Source of the DNA: Dipetalonema caudispina
Lineage: Eukaryota > Nematoda > Chromadorea > Rhabditida > Onchocercidae
Assembly: GCA_013365325.1 (NCBI GenBank)
Contig: JABVXV010000246.1
Span: 1-64,000 of the forward strand
Length of the DNA stretch: 64,000 nt
Direction: 5' to 3'
The translations under genes and the position numbers were made by a program. Shown here in pieces: positions 1-13,550 of the stretch. Position 1 is the stretch's first letter; every line of letters begins with the position of its first letter. The notes below the pieces were generated by a model. The model was given only the letters and a program-made list of their open reading frames with translations. It did no database searches and was not told the DNA's origin.

Positions 1-695
1 GTATAGAAATACAAGCATAATTGTTTTTATTTATGTATTTGTCATATTTGTTATTTAAATATTTCTTCATTTAAATTCTATTCATTATTTGTTTACTTCT
101 TTCTTTATACTTGTACGAAAGATTTGATTGTTTTGCTTTTCACGCTAAATCCATCAATGTTTCAAATGCAATTTTACTGTACAGTATAATATTCTATTGA
201 ATAAAATAACATCGTATTAAATAAAATTCAAAGTTGTTTAAATTTGAAAACTGTAAAATTTCAAAATAATATATGAATTACAAATAATACATAGATTGCA
301 AATTATTGCTTTAAATTCAAAAAAAAGAAAAAAGAAATTGATTCATATGATTTGTAAATTTTAATTTCTTACAATATCGAAAGTTTTTGCGACAATTTCG
401 AAATTATTCAAAACTTACCCATACATAATACTAATACTATCCTTGAACAATTTGTTTGTCTAACAAATATTTTATTAACAATTCATATTTTCTTTTTTTT
501 TTTCTATTTCTTAAATTTAAATTTATTTCAGTTATTTAATCGATATTTACACGTTAATAACAATATAGTAAGATATTCAAATCTTTCTTTTTCATCTTTT
601 TTTTTTTTTTTTTTGTTGCTTCTTTTAGATACAAAAGTAGTAATAGTAATAGAATTGCTTGGAAACTTTTGCAAAAAATATATTTGTGTATCATT
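1..695. other. Left-edge noncoding DNA
   Basis: No convincing coding exon was seen. The stretch is AT-rich with A and T homopolymers, including a T run of about 19 near 597-615. It lies downstream of the stop codon of the SH2 kinase, so its right end probably holds that gene's 3' untranslated region. Confidence 0.5.
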
Positions 696-3600
696 TCAAT
701 CTCCTTCACCACTTGATGATATGGTATTTTCAGTGATATCAATTAATCCTTTTAATTCTTCATGAATTTTTGCAAATGATGGCCGATCGGTGGGATTTTT
801 AGCCCAACATCTGCTAACAATTAATGCCACTTCTGATGGTGTACCCTGAAAATATTGTTTAATTAATTGGTAAGTATGGTTTTAGTTGGTTAGTTTGTAA
901 GTGAAATTTTAATATTCATTACTTGATCAGTTTTAAAAAGTATTGCAATGTCGTGTATTTAACTTATTTTATTTGGAATTAATACATTTTTAAATTTTTC
1001 TAAATAAATCAAAGTAATAAATGACTAAATTACATTAAATAATACTCTGATTTTCACAATTTCATTAAGTAAATAAACAATTGAAGTGCATAATTATTTT
1101 TTTTTTTTTTGAATTGATTGAATTAAAATTTAAGAAACTAGAGATGAAACTAAGTCAAATACTTATTACAAAATTAAAGAGATCTTAATTCAGTACTAAA
1201 TTACATCAAAAAATGCCCTTAATCACTTGGCAATTAATTAGCTCAATTAATCAAGTAAACAATTCGATTATAGTCAAATTTGAAATATCTGAATGATAAA
1301 ACACCTGAGGCATATCCATACGATAATTTTGAACAATAATTTTAGCTCTTGTTTGTATATTTGATAATGATGGGTATGGTTCACAACCTTCCGAATATAC
1401 TTCCCAAACATGTAAATTAAACTTATTTAGGTAAGCTTTAGCTATTACAAACTGCAAACAGTTCTTGAAAATTAAATTCAATCTCCAATTCTATTAAATT
1501 CCAATTTCTAAGTTTACTTTGCATCCTCACTTTCTCAAATTCTTATCGCGAAAAAATGAAATCAGAACATTACTTGATGGTTGCAAATTTTCAATTTTAA
1601 AATTTTATGCAACCCTAATGCAAACGTCATGCAAATTAAATAGATCTACACTTGTTGCAAAATAATAATTACATTTTAAATTTAACTCTAATTTCATTTA
1701 GTCAATTTGAAAGCCAAAAAAATTTCATTTCAAAAGTGTCATAATTTCATTTGCTCAATAAATTAATTAAGTAATATTTAAATACACTGTTACCATTATA
1801 CCATATGACCATACATCAGTTTTAGTTGAGTAAATTCGATTTTGCATTGTTTCTGGTGCAAGCCATTTGATTGGTACCTATAATCATTTAAGTGAATTTA
1901 GTGAAAATTTCTACAAAAATACAAAATTATTGTAAGAGTTGAAGATTATTGTAAGAATTACTCATTAATTTTTAAATTTTCGAACGATATCGGAAATAAT
2001 TTAAGCCACATTTTAATTATCAAATTATCCAATTATCAATTTTTTAACACTATGTCATAACTATTTTAGCACAATTATTTACACAATAAAATTACTACAA
2101 TTAACGGCTGCTATTATAATCAATTTTATCATTATTTTTTCTTTTTTTTTTTTTCTAAATCAATTTCCAAAATGTTTGCAATTTAATGGCAATATTCAAA
2201 TAGTTTTAGAATAGAATCATTTATAAAATTTTTACTTTTGCAATAATACTTACTAGAAATATTCTTTCAAATTTTCTTCTTTTTTTTTTTTAAATTTGTA
2301 AAAAAATTTCAGAAATTTTTCTTTCAATAGCAAAAAAAAAAAAACGAATAATATTTAGAAATTAATAATATTATTTGAAAATTTTTGAGAGAAAACCCAA
2401 AAAAAAATTTGTCATACTTTGTCAAGACTTTTATCTTGAATGAGTGTTTTTTCATCAGACATACCAAAATCACTCAATTTAATATGATAATTTCGTGTTA
2501 ATAAACAATTTCGAGCTGCTATATCTCTAAAAAAAAAAAATTATATTTAAGTAATTTTTTTCTTTTGAAAGATAAAATTAATTGATGATAAAATATGGTT
2601 TAATTGTTTAATTTAAAAATAATTAAACACTTTTTTTTTCTTTAATATTTATTTAACTTATTAATAACACTAATAGAATTAATTAATCTGATAAAGTATT
2701 TGTTTTTTTTTTTCTTTTATAGCAAAAAATACCTATGAATGCAATTATTTTGCTCAAGATATTTTAAGCCTGAAGCACTTTCTGTTATAAATCGTAATTT
2801 TAATCGTGGTACAATCATTCCACGATTCTTTCGTAGAAATGATAATGTTGATCCACCTGAATTATTTTATGATTATCTAATTTATTTCATTATTTCTAAT
2901 ATTAATAAAAAGAAAAAAATTGCTATTCGTTAGTAAATAAAACAATTGCATGCTAAATTAACAAAAGTTTGGCTTTATCAAACAATTTGCGTACAAAAAA
3001 TACGATCAAATATTTATTAACAATTTGACATCAAATTCATTAATAAATTCATATCAATTTTATAAGCCTAATTAATAAAGCTAATAATAAGATGATAATT
3101 CTATTCTCAACAAATTAGCATGATTAAATCAACTGATTAATTTGATTTTAAATGAAATATGGCTGAATGACGAAAGATCAATGAGTTTATTCCTATAATT
3201 ATGGCTTAATTATTCCATATTAATTATAATTGAAGGTTTTTTTTTTTTGTTTTAATGAAATGAAATAATTGTTAATGAAACCTTCACAAAGTTCCATTAA
3301 TATAAGTAATGGTGTTTCATCAACAGCAACACCTAAAATGCGAACAATATTTGGATGATCAAATTTACGCATAATTCGTGCCTCTTTAAGAAAGCTAAAA
3401 TGTGCACCACGTGAAGCTTTATCATGCATTGTTTTTATAGCTGTTAAATGTACATGATCATTTGAATCCGTATATTCACCACAATAAACCTAAAAAATTA
3501 AATTTTCAAAAACAAAAAAAAAAAAAAAAAGGAAAGAAAATGCAAAAATATGTTAAATTTTATTGAAACTTTTTGAAAAGAAATATTTCTAACAATTTTT

Positions 3601-5044
3601 TTTAGTAAAATTTTAAGAATATTTTTTTCTTAAAGTATTTTAGCAAGAAAAAAAAAGTGATTATTAAATGATTTTCAAAAAATAATTTGAAAATGAAGAA
3701 AATTTCAAATAATATCTCAGAAAAAAAAAAAACTGAATAGAAAAGGTAAAAGAACTTAGCAGTAAAGGAAGAGGATTAAGTAAAAATAAAGGCTTTTAAT
3801 TATAGAAATAATTAATTAAGGCTGATATATTATCTATTTGTTTACTAATTAGCCTAAGGCATAAACTATTAATATTCAATCCTAATATGAATAGTAATTT
3901 TAATTATTGAATTATTAATTTCACAACCTCGCCAAATGCTCCTTCGCCAAGTTTTTTGATCATTTTTACTTGTTGTTTTTTTACAAGCCAATTAGGCCTT
4001 GGAATGCCTTTTTTTAGAATTATTTGGCTATTCTGTGTTAGAGGGATTTTTGTTGACAGATGCCAATCAATCAGTTCGGCAATCGATTTCTTCTAAAAAT
4101 TTCATACAAACTCAAAATTCGTAAACTTTTGGGTATTTTTTGAGTTATGTTCTACTCAAAATTTATCCATCCAGAATGTTTCTGAATCCGGAAAATAACT
4201 TCTCGTTTTCATTCTTTAATTATTCGTTCCAAAATGCATGTTAATTTTAAAAAAAAATGAATTTTTACAACGTTTTTTTTTTTTTTCGATGCAAAAGAAA
4301 AAAGGGAATTTAAGCAAAATTCCACAATGTATTTGATAGCAAAGGAAACGCATTGATCGATATCAAAGTTGACAGTTGAAAAGTTACGCCGAAAATTTTC
4401 TCTAACGTTAAAATGTTTTTGTTAAGTAGCCAAAAACAAAAAAAAAAAAAAAAAAAAAAACGATTACTTCCAAAATGATTACAAAAATTCTGTTTAAAAG
4501 TTGACTGTTTAGTTTCTAATATTAATTTTGAAAATTTGCTTGAAATATTTTTTGTAAATTTTGTACAACAAAAAATGTAATTATTACTATTAATTGTAAC
4601 ATTGTTACTATATCAATATTTGAAGAGAATAGATTGAAATTATTTAGCTACCGATTTAATGTATTTCAAAAAATATTAACCTTATTTTTTTCAATATAAA
4701 TTTCACCATTTGCATTTTGATTAATCATGAAATGTTTTATTCCTTTATCCGTGTATACATCAAGTGATAAGGTTATTGTATCTAAAAGTTTTGAATTAAT
4801 ATTTTAAAATTTGCTGAATTTAAACTTCTAAAATTTCATTCAATTAATTCGTAACATTAACTTTAAATTAAGCATAAAAAATCTAAAATCTTCGATTTGT
4901 CATTCTTAATGATATTCAGATAAGTGTGAAACCTTTCCAGTTGATTTTTCGTATCAGAAAATCACCGTCAAATTTTAATAATGGTTTAACATCTTGCATT
5001 GTCAGAAAACCATGATAATACTTATCGATCTGATCTTGATCCAT
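696..5044 (-). CDS. Fer-like SH2-domain non-receptor tyrosine kinase
   Basis: Nine exons on the minus strand: 5044-4933, 4781-4681, 4092-3928, 3489-3282, 2856-2733, 2526-2418, 1877-1794, 1451-1305 and 845-696. Phases agree and give about 399 residues. Residues 6-90 form an SH2 domain (YYHG start, FLIR in place of the FLVR phosphotyrosine-binding motif). The kinase domain follows: glycine loop GEGAFGEV (119-126), AIK lysine near 138, HRDIAARN (236-243), DFG (256-258), APE (280-282), DVWSYG, and RPSF near the C-terminus. SH2-kinase order without an F-BAR region matches the expanded nematode Fer/Fps-like family, cytoplasmic enzymes that phosphorylate tyrosines on partners recruited by the SH2 domain. 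Oddities: the segment between DFG and APE has no tyrosine, and the best acceptor for exon 8 inserts 14 residues into the F helix. Family assignment is secure; the exact orthologue is not known. Confidence 0.88.
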
Positions 5045-6306
5045 TCAAATGTGAAAAACAGTAAACCGATTTAGTAAATTATGTTTTATCAAAAATTTCA
5101 AATTTTTAAAAATCAGTTCATTTCAATAAAATCATCTGAAAACTGACAAGCAAATCTTATTGATTAGTGAATTTCAGTAGCAGCAGTTTTTATCAATTGA
5201 TTATAAAACGTTCATTAGTTTACGGCAAAGCAAATGTAAAATTTGCTTGCAATTAACAAAACCAGAAAAAAAAACCGATCAAATCAATAAAGGCAAAAAA
5301 AACCAATCAATCCTTATTTTTTGAAGCAGCAAATCAACCAACCACTTTAATAATTGACTTATTTTTGATATTAACAACCATTAAAAAATGATTTGAGCAA
5401 AAAAATTGAATTTGAAATATACAAATAAAAAAGACAATTTTCTTCTATTCAAATTTTCACGCCAAATTCTTTTTTTTTTTTTTTGTTTTTGAAATAACTT
5501 TTAATGAGTTTTCATTTTTCCATATCAAACACAAAGGTCAACAAAATTGATTAAAGCAATACTTTTATTAATTATACATGTATATATATCAACGGACAAA
5601 TGCATATCACAATGATCACAAAAATCACGACAAGAATCATTTTTAAAATAACGCATTGAAAAATAATAATAATTTTTCAAAATTATAAAACTAAAGGAAA
5701 TAATAAAAAAATCTGACTAGCTAACAAATTAAAATAGATCAATTGAATCATAAACATGATAACTTTATAAAAAGTAATAGGTATATAGCATGTAGTTGAG
5801 CAATCATCACATAATTGTATACCATATAGTCTGGATGAAAATGAAAAAAAAAAAAAAGAATATTTTGATGAATCATCATTGTTAAGAACTAATAACAGCA
5901 AATAAGATTTATGCTCTAATTAGTAACTTTTCTAATTTCATATTCTAACTCCTACTTTTACTCTTCACTCATATTTTGATGAAAGTGTTATGTGATGTTA
6001 CTCATATATTTTAACAATAGGAAACAAACAGTTATTAAATAAAAAATTATGAAATATGACAAGTCGAAAAAATTTTTCCAAATATATCCTCTCAGGAAAC
6101 ACTAAATCAGACCCATAAATTAAAGAGGTGATTTGAAAAGTTTATGTGTTCCAAAACTAAAATTAAGATTAGTAAGCGAAATTATCGTAGCATAACCTAT
6201 TTCGAACGTAAAATGCTACTGAAACAAAATCTATATTGGGTGATTCAAAGATATATATATAAAGGCATCATAAAACACGTAAGGCACTTCCTATGAACCT
6301 GTATTT
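5045..6306. other. Intergenic: SH2 kinase upstream region and DNTTIP1 3' side
   Basis: No exon with conserved coding character was found. Both neighbouring genes are on the minus strand, so the left part should hold the SH2 kinase promoter and the right part the DNTTIP1 3' untranslated region. Contains a short (TA)n stretch near 5580 and scattered A/T runs. Confidence 0.5.
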
Positions 6307-9300
6307 TTAAGAAGATGCATTTGAACCGTTTTTTGAAGTGTCAAAAACTTTTCGCATTTCTTGCTTCATTTTCAGAATCATTGATGGTGGTACGCAAAAT
6401 GCAAAGCATTTCAAAACATCAACCGCATATCTAAAAAAATTATTGATAAAAATTAAATATTATTGAAAAAAATTCACTCATTTAGCTTATTCATTTTAAT
6501 TATGCTCTCATTGCTGCACCATATCAGAATGGGAGTTATAGATGCAATCATCTCAAATTGATTTTTTTTTTCATGAAATTTTGTTGTCAAAAGCAGATTT
6601 TCATGTTATGTTCTACAATTTGCTATTCAAATAGGATCCATCCCACATGATTTCCTTTAAATAGCAAAATAGTCCCAATATTTAGAATTTTAAAAATCGA
6701 CCAAAATTAAACGAAATTAAAATGAAATTGAATTGTTATTATTGTAAATAGCTCGCAGGCATATCAAGTTCAAAGGATGGGGAAAAACTTCCAACTCAAT
6801 GAATTCACCGGAATGACTAAAAACTCGTGATGCTCGTGGTAGTATTATATAAACAGTATCGCAAACTGGAAACAATTAAAATCTCATCCTCATAGAGTGA
6901 TCATAAATATGGGAATGAATTGGTGAAACTAATTGAAAAGATTTCGAAAATATTTTTTCTAAAAAAAAAAGCAGTAATGCATAACATTTATTTCCTGTCC
7001 AAAAAATGTGAGCAGTGTTTGTCAATGCTATGCTATTTTTATCTATCACAGTTTATTTTTTCTTATAACCATAAGATGCTTATTAAGCATTGGTTAGGAT
7101 GAATAATTTTCAGAAAATTAAGAAGAATACGAAATCCGAAGCAAAAAAGAAGATAAACTAACGAAAGCCCTTCTGCGTTAGCAATTTCAGCAGCATCATT
7201 CAGCAACAAAAAGTAAATTTTCCCACTTAATCGAGTTGTGAGTCGATTTTTGATTAGCCACTTCCGATCCATTTCATCACTACTGTACTGAAATTAGATA
7301 TATCTTTCTAAGTTTAACGTAAAATTAATCATAAGTGAATAAGCAGAACGGAATTAATTTCATCCAAAAATAAGTAATCCAATAATCTCTCATATATCTT
7401 CCAGCTGTGCATGATCCGATTATTTCATTTGTGGTCACTGTCAGATAGCATTACTTGTTTTATTGCAGAATAATCGGTTAAAAACACATCAGTTTAGAGA
7501 AACAGGAAAATTAAATTATTTTTCATCCTTTTGATTAAAGAAATAAATGCAATGTTGGATGGAATTAGATATATCTTTGAAATTCGCGATAACGTACAAC
7601 ACTTCTCTTACTTCTGATAAAGGAAATAAAGCAATGAGAAAGAAAAGCATTCATTACATTGTACTTAAAGCTTCAAATCTAAACTTTTCAAACTGATACG
7701 GTTAAATGATGCCTTTCATCTTTAAAATTAATTCATTAAATTTGCATTACCCGAAAAAGGGTTGGATATCGAATGAGCAACTCTCGATAATTATGTAGCA
7801 TCAGCATTCGAGAAACTTTTGATATAAGAATAAACTGCGATGATGAACATACACGATCCGGATTCCACTACAAAAATAACGTATGAAAATTTCGGTTCTT
7901 AAGAGAAAACAGCACATTTTTATGTTTCAAATTCTACGACCATATTTGGAACTAATATTAACTTTTGCATCTGTAAATGCAACCTCACTGCATGATAAAA
8001 TAAGAAACATTTTATTATCATCGGTTCAACATGAAACAATAAACATACAAAAAATACCTTGGCCAAATCTAATTCAGTAATCATTTCACTGATATGCACA
8101 TACGATGGAGTACTTCTACCAGGATTATCTGTCTGAAAAGTTAAAATCAACACAATTACCAAGCTCGTAAATATATCCAATGATCCAACTATAAAATCAG
8201 AAGAAACGATCAAGTAAAATATATTTGATAAAAATTAATAAAGTCTAACTTTAGGAGGACGACCACGTTTCCTTCCTCGTAGCGGAATGTTTGTTGAACG
8301 TTGATGTGGGACAAAATTAACAGCACTTGCTTCGCTATCCAGATCTGATTCAGTACTAACCGGAAAACTTTAACAAATATTAGTGTTAACAAATGATTTT
8401 TTTTTAAAGATATAATAAGATAGCATTGGCCCAATAGTGTGTATACTTGCATAATTTTACCCTTATGATTCCACTTTCTTCCTAATGATGGATTTGACTA
8501 CCTAAGAATACTTTATCATTTAATTTTCTGAAAAGTTATTTGAAAAATAATAATTAACTGAATGGCACATAATAAAACAGGAAAGCATAATAACATATGG
8601 CTTCTTTTTTCAGCTCAAATACTTTAAACAAACAAACATTTATTACAATGTGTCCATCTTCTGAGATTGAATAATGTGTGAATACTTTTATCCTTAATCA
8701 ATTGACAAAATGAATGGGAAATAACTTACTTTGGAGATTCTAATCCTCTTTCCGAGAGACCTTCCATTTGTTTTTCACAGAGAAATGGCTTTTTAGCTGC
8801 TTCAAGAATGCTACGACACAAACATTTGATATCATCCTCTGTTACTTCCTGAATACATAATGAAAAAGGGTAGATGATCAAAGGGAATGTTCATGTAAAA
8901 TAGAAAAGCATAATATTTAGTTAATTATAACAATGAATATGTAAATAAAACATATAAATGGAAAATGTGTGCATCAAAGATGTTCCACGTATACATACAA
9001 CATGAAAAATGTAGCAATATCACCAGATCATGTGATTATTTAGCTTAATGCATCTTTGTTGCAATAATCATAGGGCAATAAACGCAAACATGTATTGTTC
9101 GCTTATCTCTTGTATTGTCTTGTAAATTTAAGAAAATAGTTTTTCTTCATATTCCTTTAACTGCAGATAAAAGTCTGTTAGGTTAAAATGAGAAAAAATT
9201 ATAATGAAATCTGTAATACAAACCAATCCATTCCTCTGAAGATTTTCCAATGCTGGAGAAAAAGTTGTCCTTAAATGTCGTTCGATAATTTGCCGAAATT

Positions 9301-9903
9301 CATCAGTCATTTCAGATTGAAAAACCTAACAAATGCAAATATAATTTTGTCTTATTATATTGTGCAATATGCTTATAAGATATTCCACCAACGATTTTCC
9401 TTAAAAAATATGGATACTGAAAAGAAAAGCTGAACTTTCAACCCCTTAAATTATATACTCCTCTCTTTCCTTCTAATTTCGTATAGCATAACTTTAATGG
9501 AGCTTTCAAAATACTTTCACACTCTAAATATTTCTCTAAGAAATGAATTGAACGAAAGTCAATTTTGTAGTAAAACAAATTATCTTCAGTCAATAAGCAT
9601 GCATGTTTTCAAGTTGAGTTTAAAAGCGGCAATCTTAGACTAACTTGTCGTAAGGAACAATTAAAATAAATTAAACCTAAGCTTTGTCTTTTCATGAAAA
9701 AAAAAACATACCTGTCGCATTAAATCAAGCGAACGAAAAGCATCACCAGCCATATCTGTTTTATTCCGCATAATCGTTTGTTTCAATAAATTTACTTTTG
9801 CATTTTTTCCTTCACCCATCGATGCTAATAATCCTTCCAAGATTTCCGTTCGTAAATTCAGTTTATTCCCATTACCATTTCCGGTACCATAACTTCCGAA
9901 CAT
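6307..9903 (-). CDS. DNTTIP1: Deoxynucleotidyltransferase terminal-interacting protein 1 (TdIF1)
   Basis: Eight exons, minus strand: 9903-9712, 9325-9224, 8848-8730, 8355-8250, 8132-8058, 7867-7751, 7287-7163 and 6430-6307. All phases agree, giving 319 residues; human DNTTIP1 is about 330. Residues 55-137 (SLDLMRQ, then FSPALENLQ and EVTEDDIKCLCRSILEAAK) match the helical dimerisation and HDAC-binding region. RKRGRPPK (about 166-173) is an AT-hook. Residues 199-319 (WNPDRV, YPTLFR, MDRKWLI, then FCVPPSMILKMKQEMRK) follow the family's C-terminal DNA-binding domain closely. In animals this protein is the scaffold of the mitotic deacetylase complex (MiDAC) with HDAC1/2, so a nuclear chromatin role is expected. 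The start is the first ATG after a likely spliced-leader acceptor. The acceptor of exon 4 (TTAG at 8356-8357) has a nearby alternative. The identification rests on remembered family sequence but holds along the whole length. Confidence 0.9.
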
Positions 9904-9937
9904 TTCGATAAGTATAGATATGAAAGATTCACTTTAT

Positions 9938-9949
9938 CTGAAACAAAAA
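9938..9949 (-). promoter_or_regulatory. Candidate spliced-leader acceptor for DNTTIP1
   Basis: On the minus strand a pyrimidine-rich TTTTTGTTTCAG ends 34 bases before the ATG at 9903. Nematode mRNAs often receive a spliced leader at such a site. A conventional 5' untranslated intron acceptor would look the same. Confidence 0.55.
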
Positions 9950-10738
9950 TTTCTTTTGCATTAAAAATTTTACAAAAATTAATTCATAGCTAGCAATGCA
10001 TGAAAGGAAAAGAAAAAAAAAAAAAAAAAAAAACTTAACTTATATGAATGATTGATTATATTATATGAATATCATTCTATTAACTAAAACTAAAACATTT
10101 AACACTAAAATAATACTAAAGAACAAAAAATATAAAGTTAATTTTTTTTCAAACTTAACAATATAACATATTAGATGTATGTATATATCATACATCACGT
10201 ACGATTAATAATAAAATTTAAATGTAATAATTATAAAATGCTAAAAGAAAATTATTTTATTTATCTATTAGCTTTACATATGCATAAATAATTACAAATA
10301 AGAGTAATTTTAATGAGTTAAAAAAAAAAAAAAAAATCAATAAATTTTATAGCAACAAATGAGAAAAGGAAAGCATTTTTAGCATATATATATATTCAAC
10401 GATAAAAAAATAATTCTTTTCAATGCATTGCTTTTTTTTTTTTTTTTTTTTTTTATCGATTCATTCAATATATTATTTTCAATGTAAGGAAACAAAAAGT
10501 GCATAGCTATTTTCTTGATTGTTGTTAATTGCCGGAAATGATAAATGCAACCGAATCAGGCAAGCAAATGAAATAACAATAATAATTGATTATATCATTT
10601 AGTTTACAAAAATTTTTAAAAATTAAAAAAGAAAAAAAAGAATTAATGAATTTTAATAGAATATAATTAATCCTACAGCATTTTTCATCATTTTATACAA
10701 CAAAATTTATCAATAAATTGATGTGAAAATGTGAAGTA

Positions 10739-10770
10739 AGAGAGAGAGAGAGAGAGGGAGAGGGAGAGAA
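10739..10770. repeat. (AG)n microsatellite
   Basis: Alternating AG dinucleotides, about 16 bases perfect, then degrading into GGGAG-containing purine-rich sequence that continues to about 10800. Confidence 0.85.
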
Positions 10771-12200
10771 AAAGAAAGAGTGGAAGAAACGGAAAAAGAA
10801 AAAATGAGAGAATCAGGAAATGTAGAAACAGGAAAACAGGAAAATGAATTGATAGAGAAAATAGCAATTCAAATATAAACCAAATGAAAATTATTTTTGA
10901 AATTATGGGAAAAAATTGATTGTTGTAATTTTATCAATCGTATCATTTTTATTGGAATTACTTATACAAACTATTATTAATCGATCTATTCATTCTATTA
11001 ATTCTTTTCATCTCTTTTAATTGTAGTGTAATATTTTACTCTCATTCTCTGGTATCATTATGAATTGTAACTATCTCATACTTTTTCTCAATCTCTAATA
11101 TATCATACTATTTCGTTTAATATTTTGCATTTTTCAATATTGCCATTCTTTTCCTCAACTATTGCTTTTTTTTTTTATTGTTATTTTAATATTATCTAAA
11201 ATTTCAAAGTAATTTTTTAATTTTCTTATAGAATAATTTTTAGTTATTTGTTTTTTTTTTTTTTTTCTTCTATTAAATTTTTGATTATATTTTTATATGC
11301 TATTTTTTGTTTTCCATTTCCAATTCTTAACATACTTAAGACTAATTATTATTATTATTCATTATTATCAATTATTATTATTATTCATTTTGGTATGTAT
11401 TGTGATAAAAAGCTAGATGTAATAATTAATTAACTAAATCAAATGAGACATTTCCGATTGTATCAATGAAGTAATTAATTTCCGTAATCTATTAACCTTA
11501 ACAAATGTTAAAAGTTACGAATTGATTAAATTATTTTTAGAAGAAGCTATCTGAATAGATTAAATAGAATAATTGTTTGACGCAAGTCACTTCGTAGAAG
11601 TATACTTTCTAACGTACGTTCACGTTATTATCTGTAATTATGCGAAATAACCAAAGATCTTCATCCTTTCTTTTTTTTTTTTTTTTTTTTTTTTTTTGAT
11701 TTTTTTAATTTTTTTTTTTGGAAACTATTTTAATTTAAAAAAAAAAAAAAAAAAAAAAACTACATTATCATTTTAATATCATGCAGTTTAAGCATTAATA
11801 TCTTAACCATAATATTTCAATAAATTCTTTGCTTCATTAATTTCATTTAAAAAATTTTTTAAATTTATTTATTTTTTTTTTATTTCATATATATCTATAG
11901 CTCTTAAATTATTGCAAATGATAATTTTATGTATATTATCATAATTTGCATTGTTGTTCCACCATTGCTATCATGATTATTATCATGATTTTCATGTATT
12001 TTTTGTTAATCAAATATACGAAAATGTAAAAATATCATGAGATTATCAATATAAATGAATGAAAAGAATATTTGATAAAGAATGATAAATGGGTAAAATT
12101 ACCTTATCCGATTGGATTGATTAGTAAATTAAGGCTAATTCTATTAATTCTATTGAGATGTATATTGTATTATTATATGTTAATTTTTTAAATTTTGTAA

Positions 12201-12430
12201 AGATAATCAATCGATAAGATTATCTTTTCATAATCAATCAATAAGATAATTTTTTGATGATCAATTAGTATGATTATCTTTTGCTAATCAATGAAGAATG
12301 TTATTTTCTAATAATCAAAAATCAATGTATATTATTATCTTTTAGTAATCAATCAAAATTGTTCTTTCTTGATATTCGACAATCAATCAACAATATTATT
12401 CTTTAATAATCAATCATTCTGTCTTTTATA
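12201..12430. repeat. Degenerate minisatellite, about 8 units of 27-34 bp
   Basis: The motif TAATCAAT followed by an AT-rich spacer and then TTATCTTTT or a close variant recurs at roughly 12204, 12230, 12260, 12286, 12312, 12346, 12380 and 12407. Unit length varies with small insertions. It lies in noncoding DNA. Confidence 0.7.
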
Positions 12431-13422
12431 AAACAATCACATGTTAATAGTGAATTAACAGAAAGATAGGAAATATTTCGATTTGTTTATCATTCAAAAT
12501 TTAATTTTATAAAGATATGCTACAAATAGCTTCCCACAAATAATTTTCAAAATTGTAGTTAAAATATTAAATGATAACTGATAATGGAAGTTAATACTTA
12601 TTTGGCAATTAATTAAGTGATTTCGATACAATAAATATAAGTTACTTTAAACAAAATGTACGAATTGAAAATTTTTATTTTCCAATTATTTCCATCATTC
12701 GAATTTACAATCTTGAACAAATTACATATGTTGAAATTTCGATTGAAAAATACTAGTTAAATCTCATTAGGCTAATTAATATAGAAACTAAAAAAAAGCT
12801 TTACAAATTCATGGGTCATATTTGAACATTACAAGTGAATATTAATTATTTGATTATGCAAAATAGCTCTTTAACCCTTTCGGATTTCAAATCTGGAATG
12901 AAAGATGTTATTATTACTTTTTTTTTTTTTTCTCACAATTTAAAGTTTGCATATTTGCTTAGAACAAATCATCATTTTTATCGAATGAATTATAAAGCAA
13001 TATGATTTATGAATTAAATTATTGATCCATTCATGAATTTTTATGAAATATACATTTTATGATAACAATAAATTATTATGTTTCATCAGATTTCCAATCA
13101 AATTTTAAATTTACATTAAAAACGCAATCTAGGCAATAATTACAACATATTATCCATTTTCTATTATGCTACTATATCATATCATCAAAAATCAGAGAGA
13201 TGTATGGAATTGATGATGATAATAGATTAACAGTTTATTATCACATGTAAATTAAATTTTTAGGTTTGAAATGATAACAGTGGAAAAGTTAAAAAGATTC
13301 CATTAATTTACATCTCAATCAGTTTCAGTAACTTATAACTTTCAAGTACATTTCAAAAAGTATATGATATATAATGAAGAAAGAAGAAAACTATAAAATA
13401 TTTATTTGATAACATATGTGCC

Positions 13423-13550
13423 AAACTTTGATATTATGAAGACAATTGTCAACATTGAAAAATTTTTGAAATCTCTAATCATACATTGAAATATTTTGAA
13501 CTTTGTTATTATGACGACAACTGCCAACATCGAAATATTTTCAAAATCCC
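13423..13550. repeat. Imperfect tandem duplication, period about 75 bp
   Basis: The segment starting AACTTTGATATTATGAAGAC at 13424 recurs at 13499 as AACTTTGTTATTATGACGAC and stays alignable for about 50 bases (CAACATTGAAA versus CAACATCGAAA). A fainter related stretch may exist near 13860-13900. Confidence 0.65.

Noticed and set aside
6760..6880. Possible extra DNTTIP1 exon (minus strand, TTTCCAG then CDTVYIILPRASRVF onward)
   Set aside because: The direct join 7163 to 6430 is in phase and matches the family spacing exactly; the extra segment has no counterpart and lacks a clear donor.
10739..10800. Purine-rich run considered as a regulatory GAGA element
   Set aside because: A plain microsatellite that decays gradually; nothing beyond the repeat supports a specific function.
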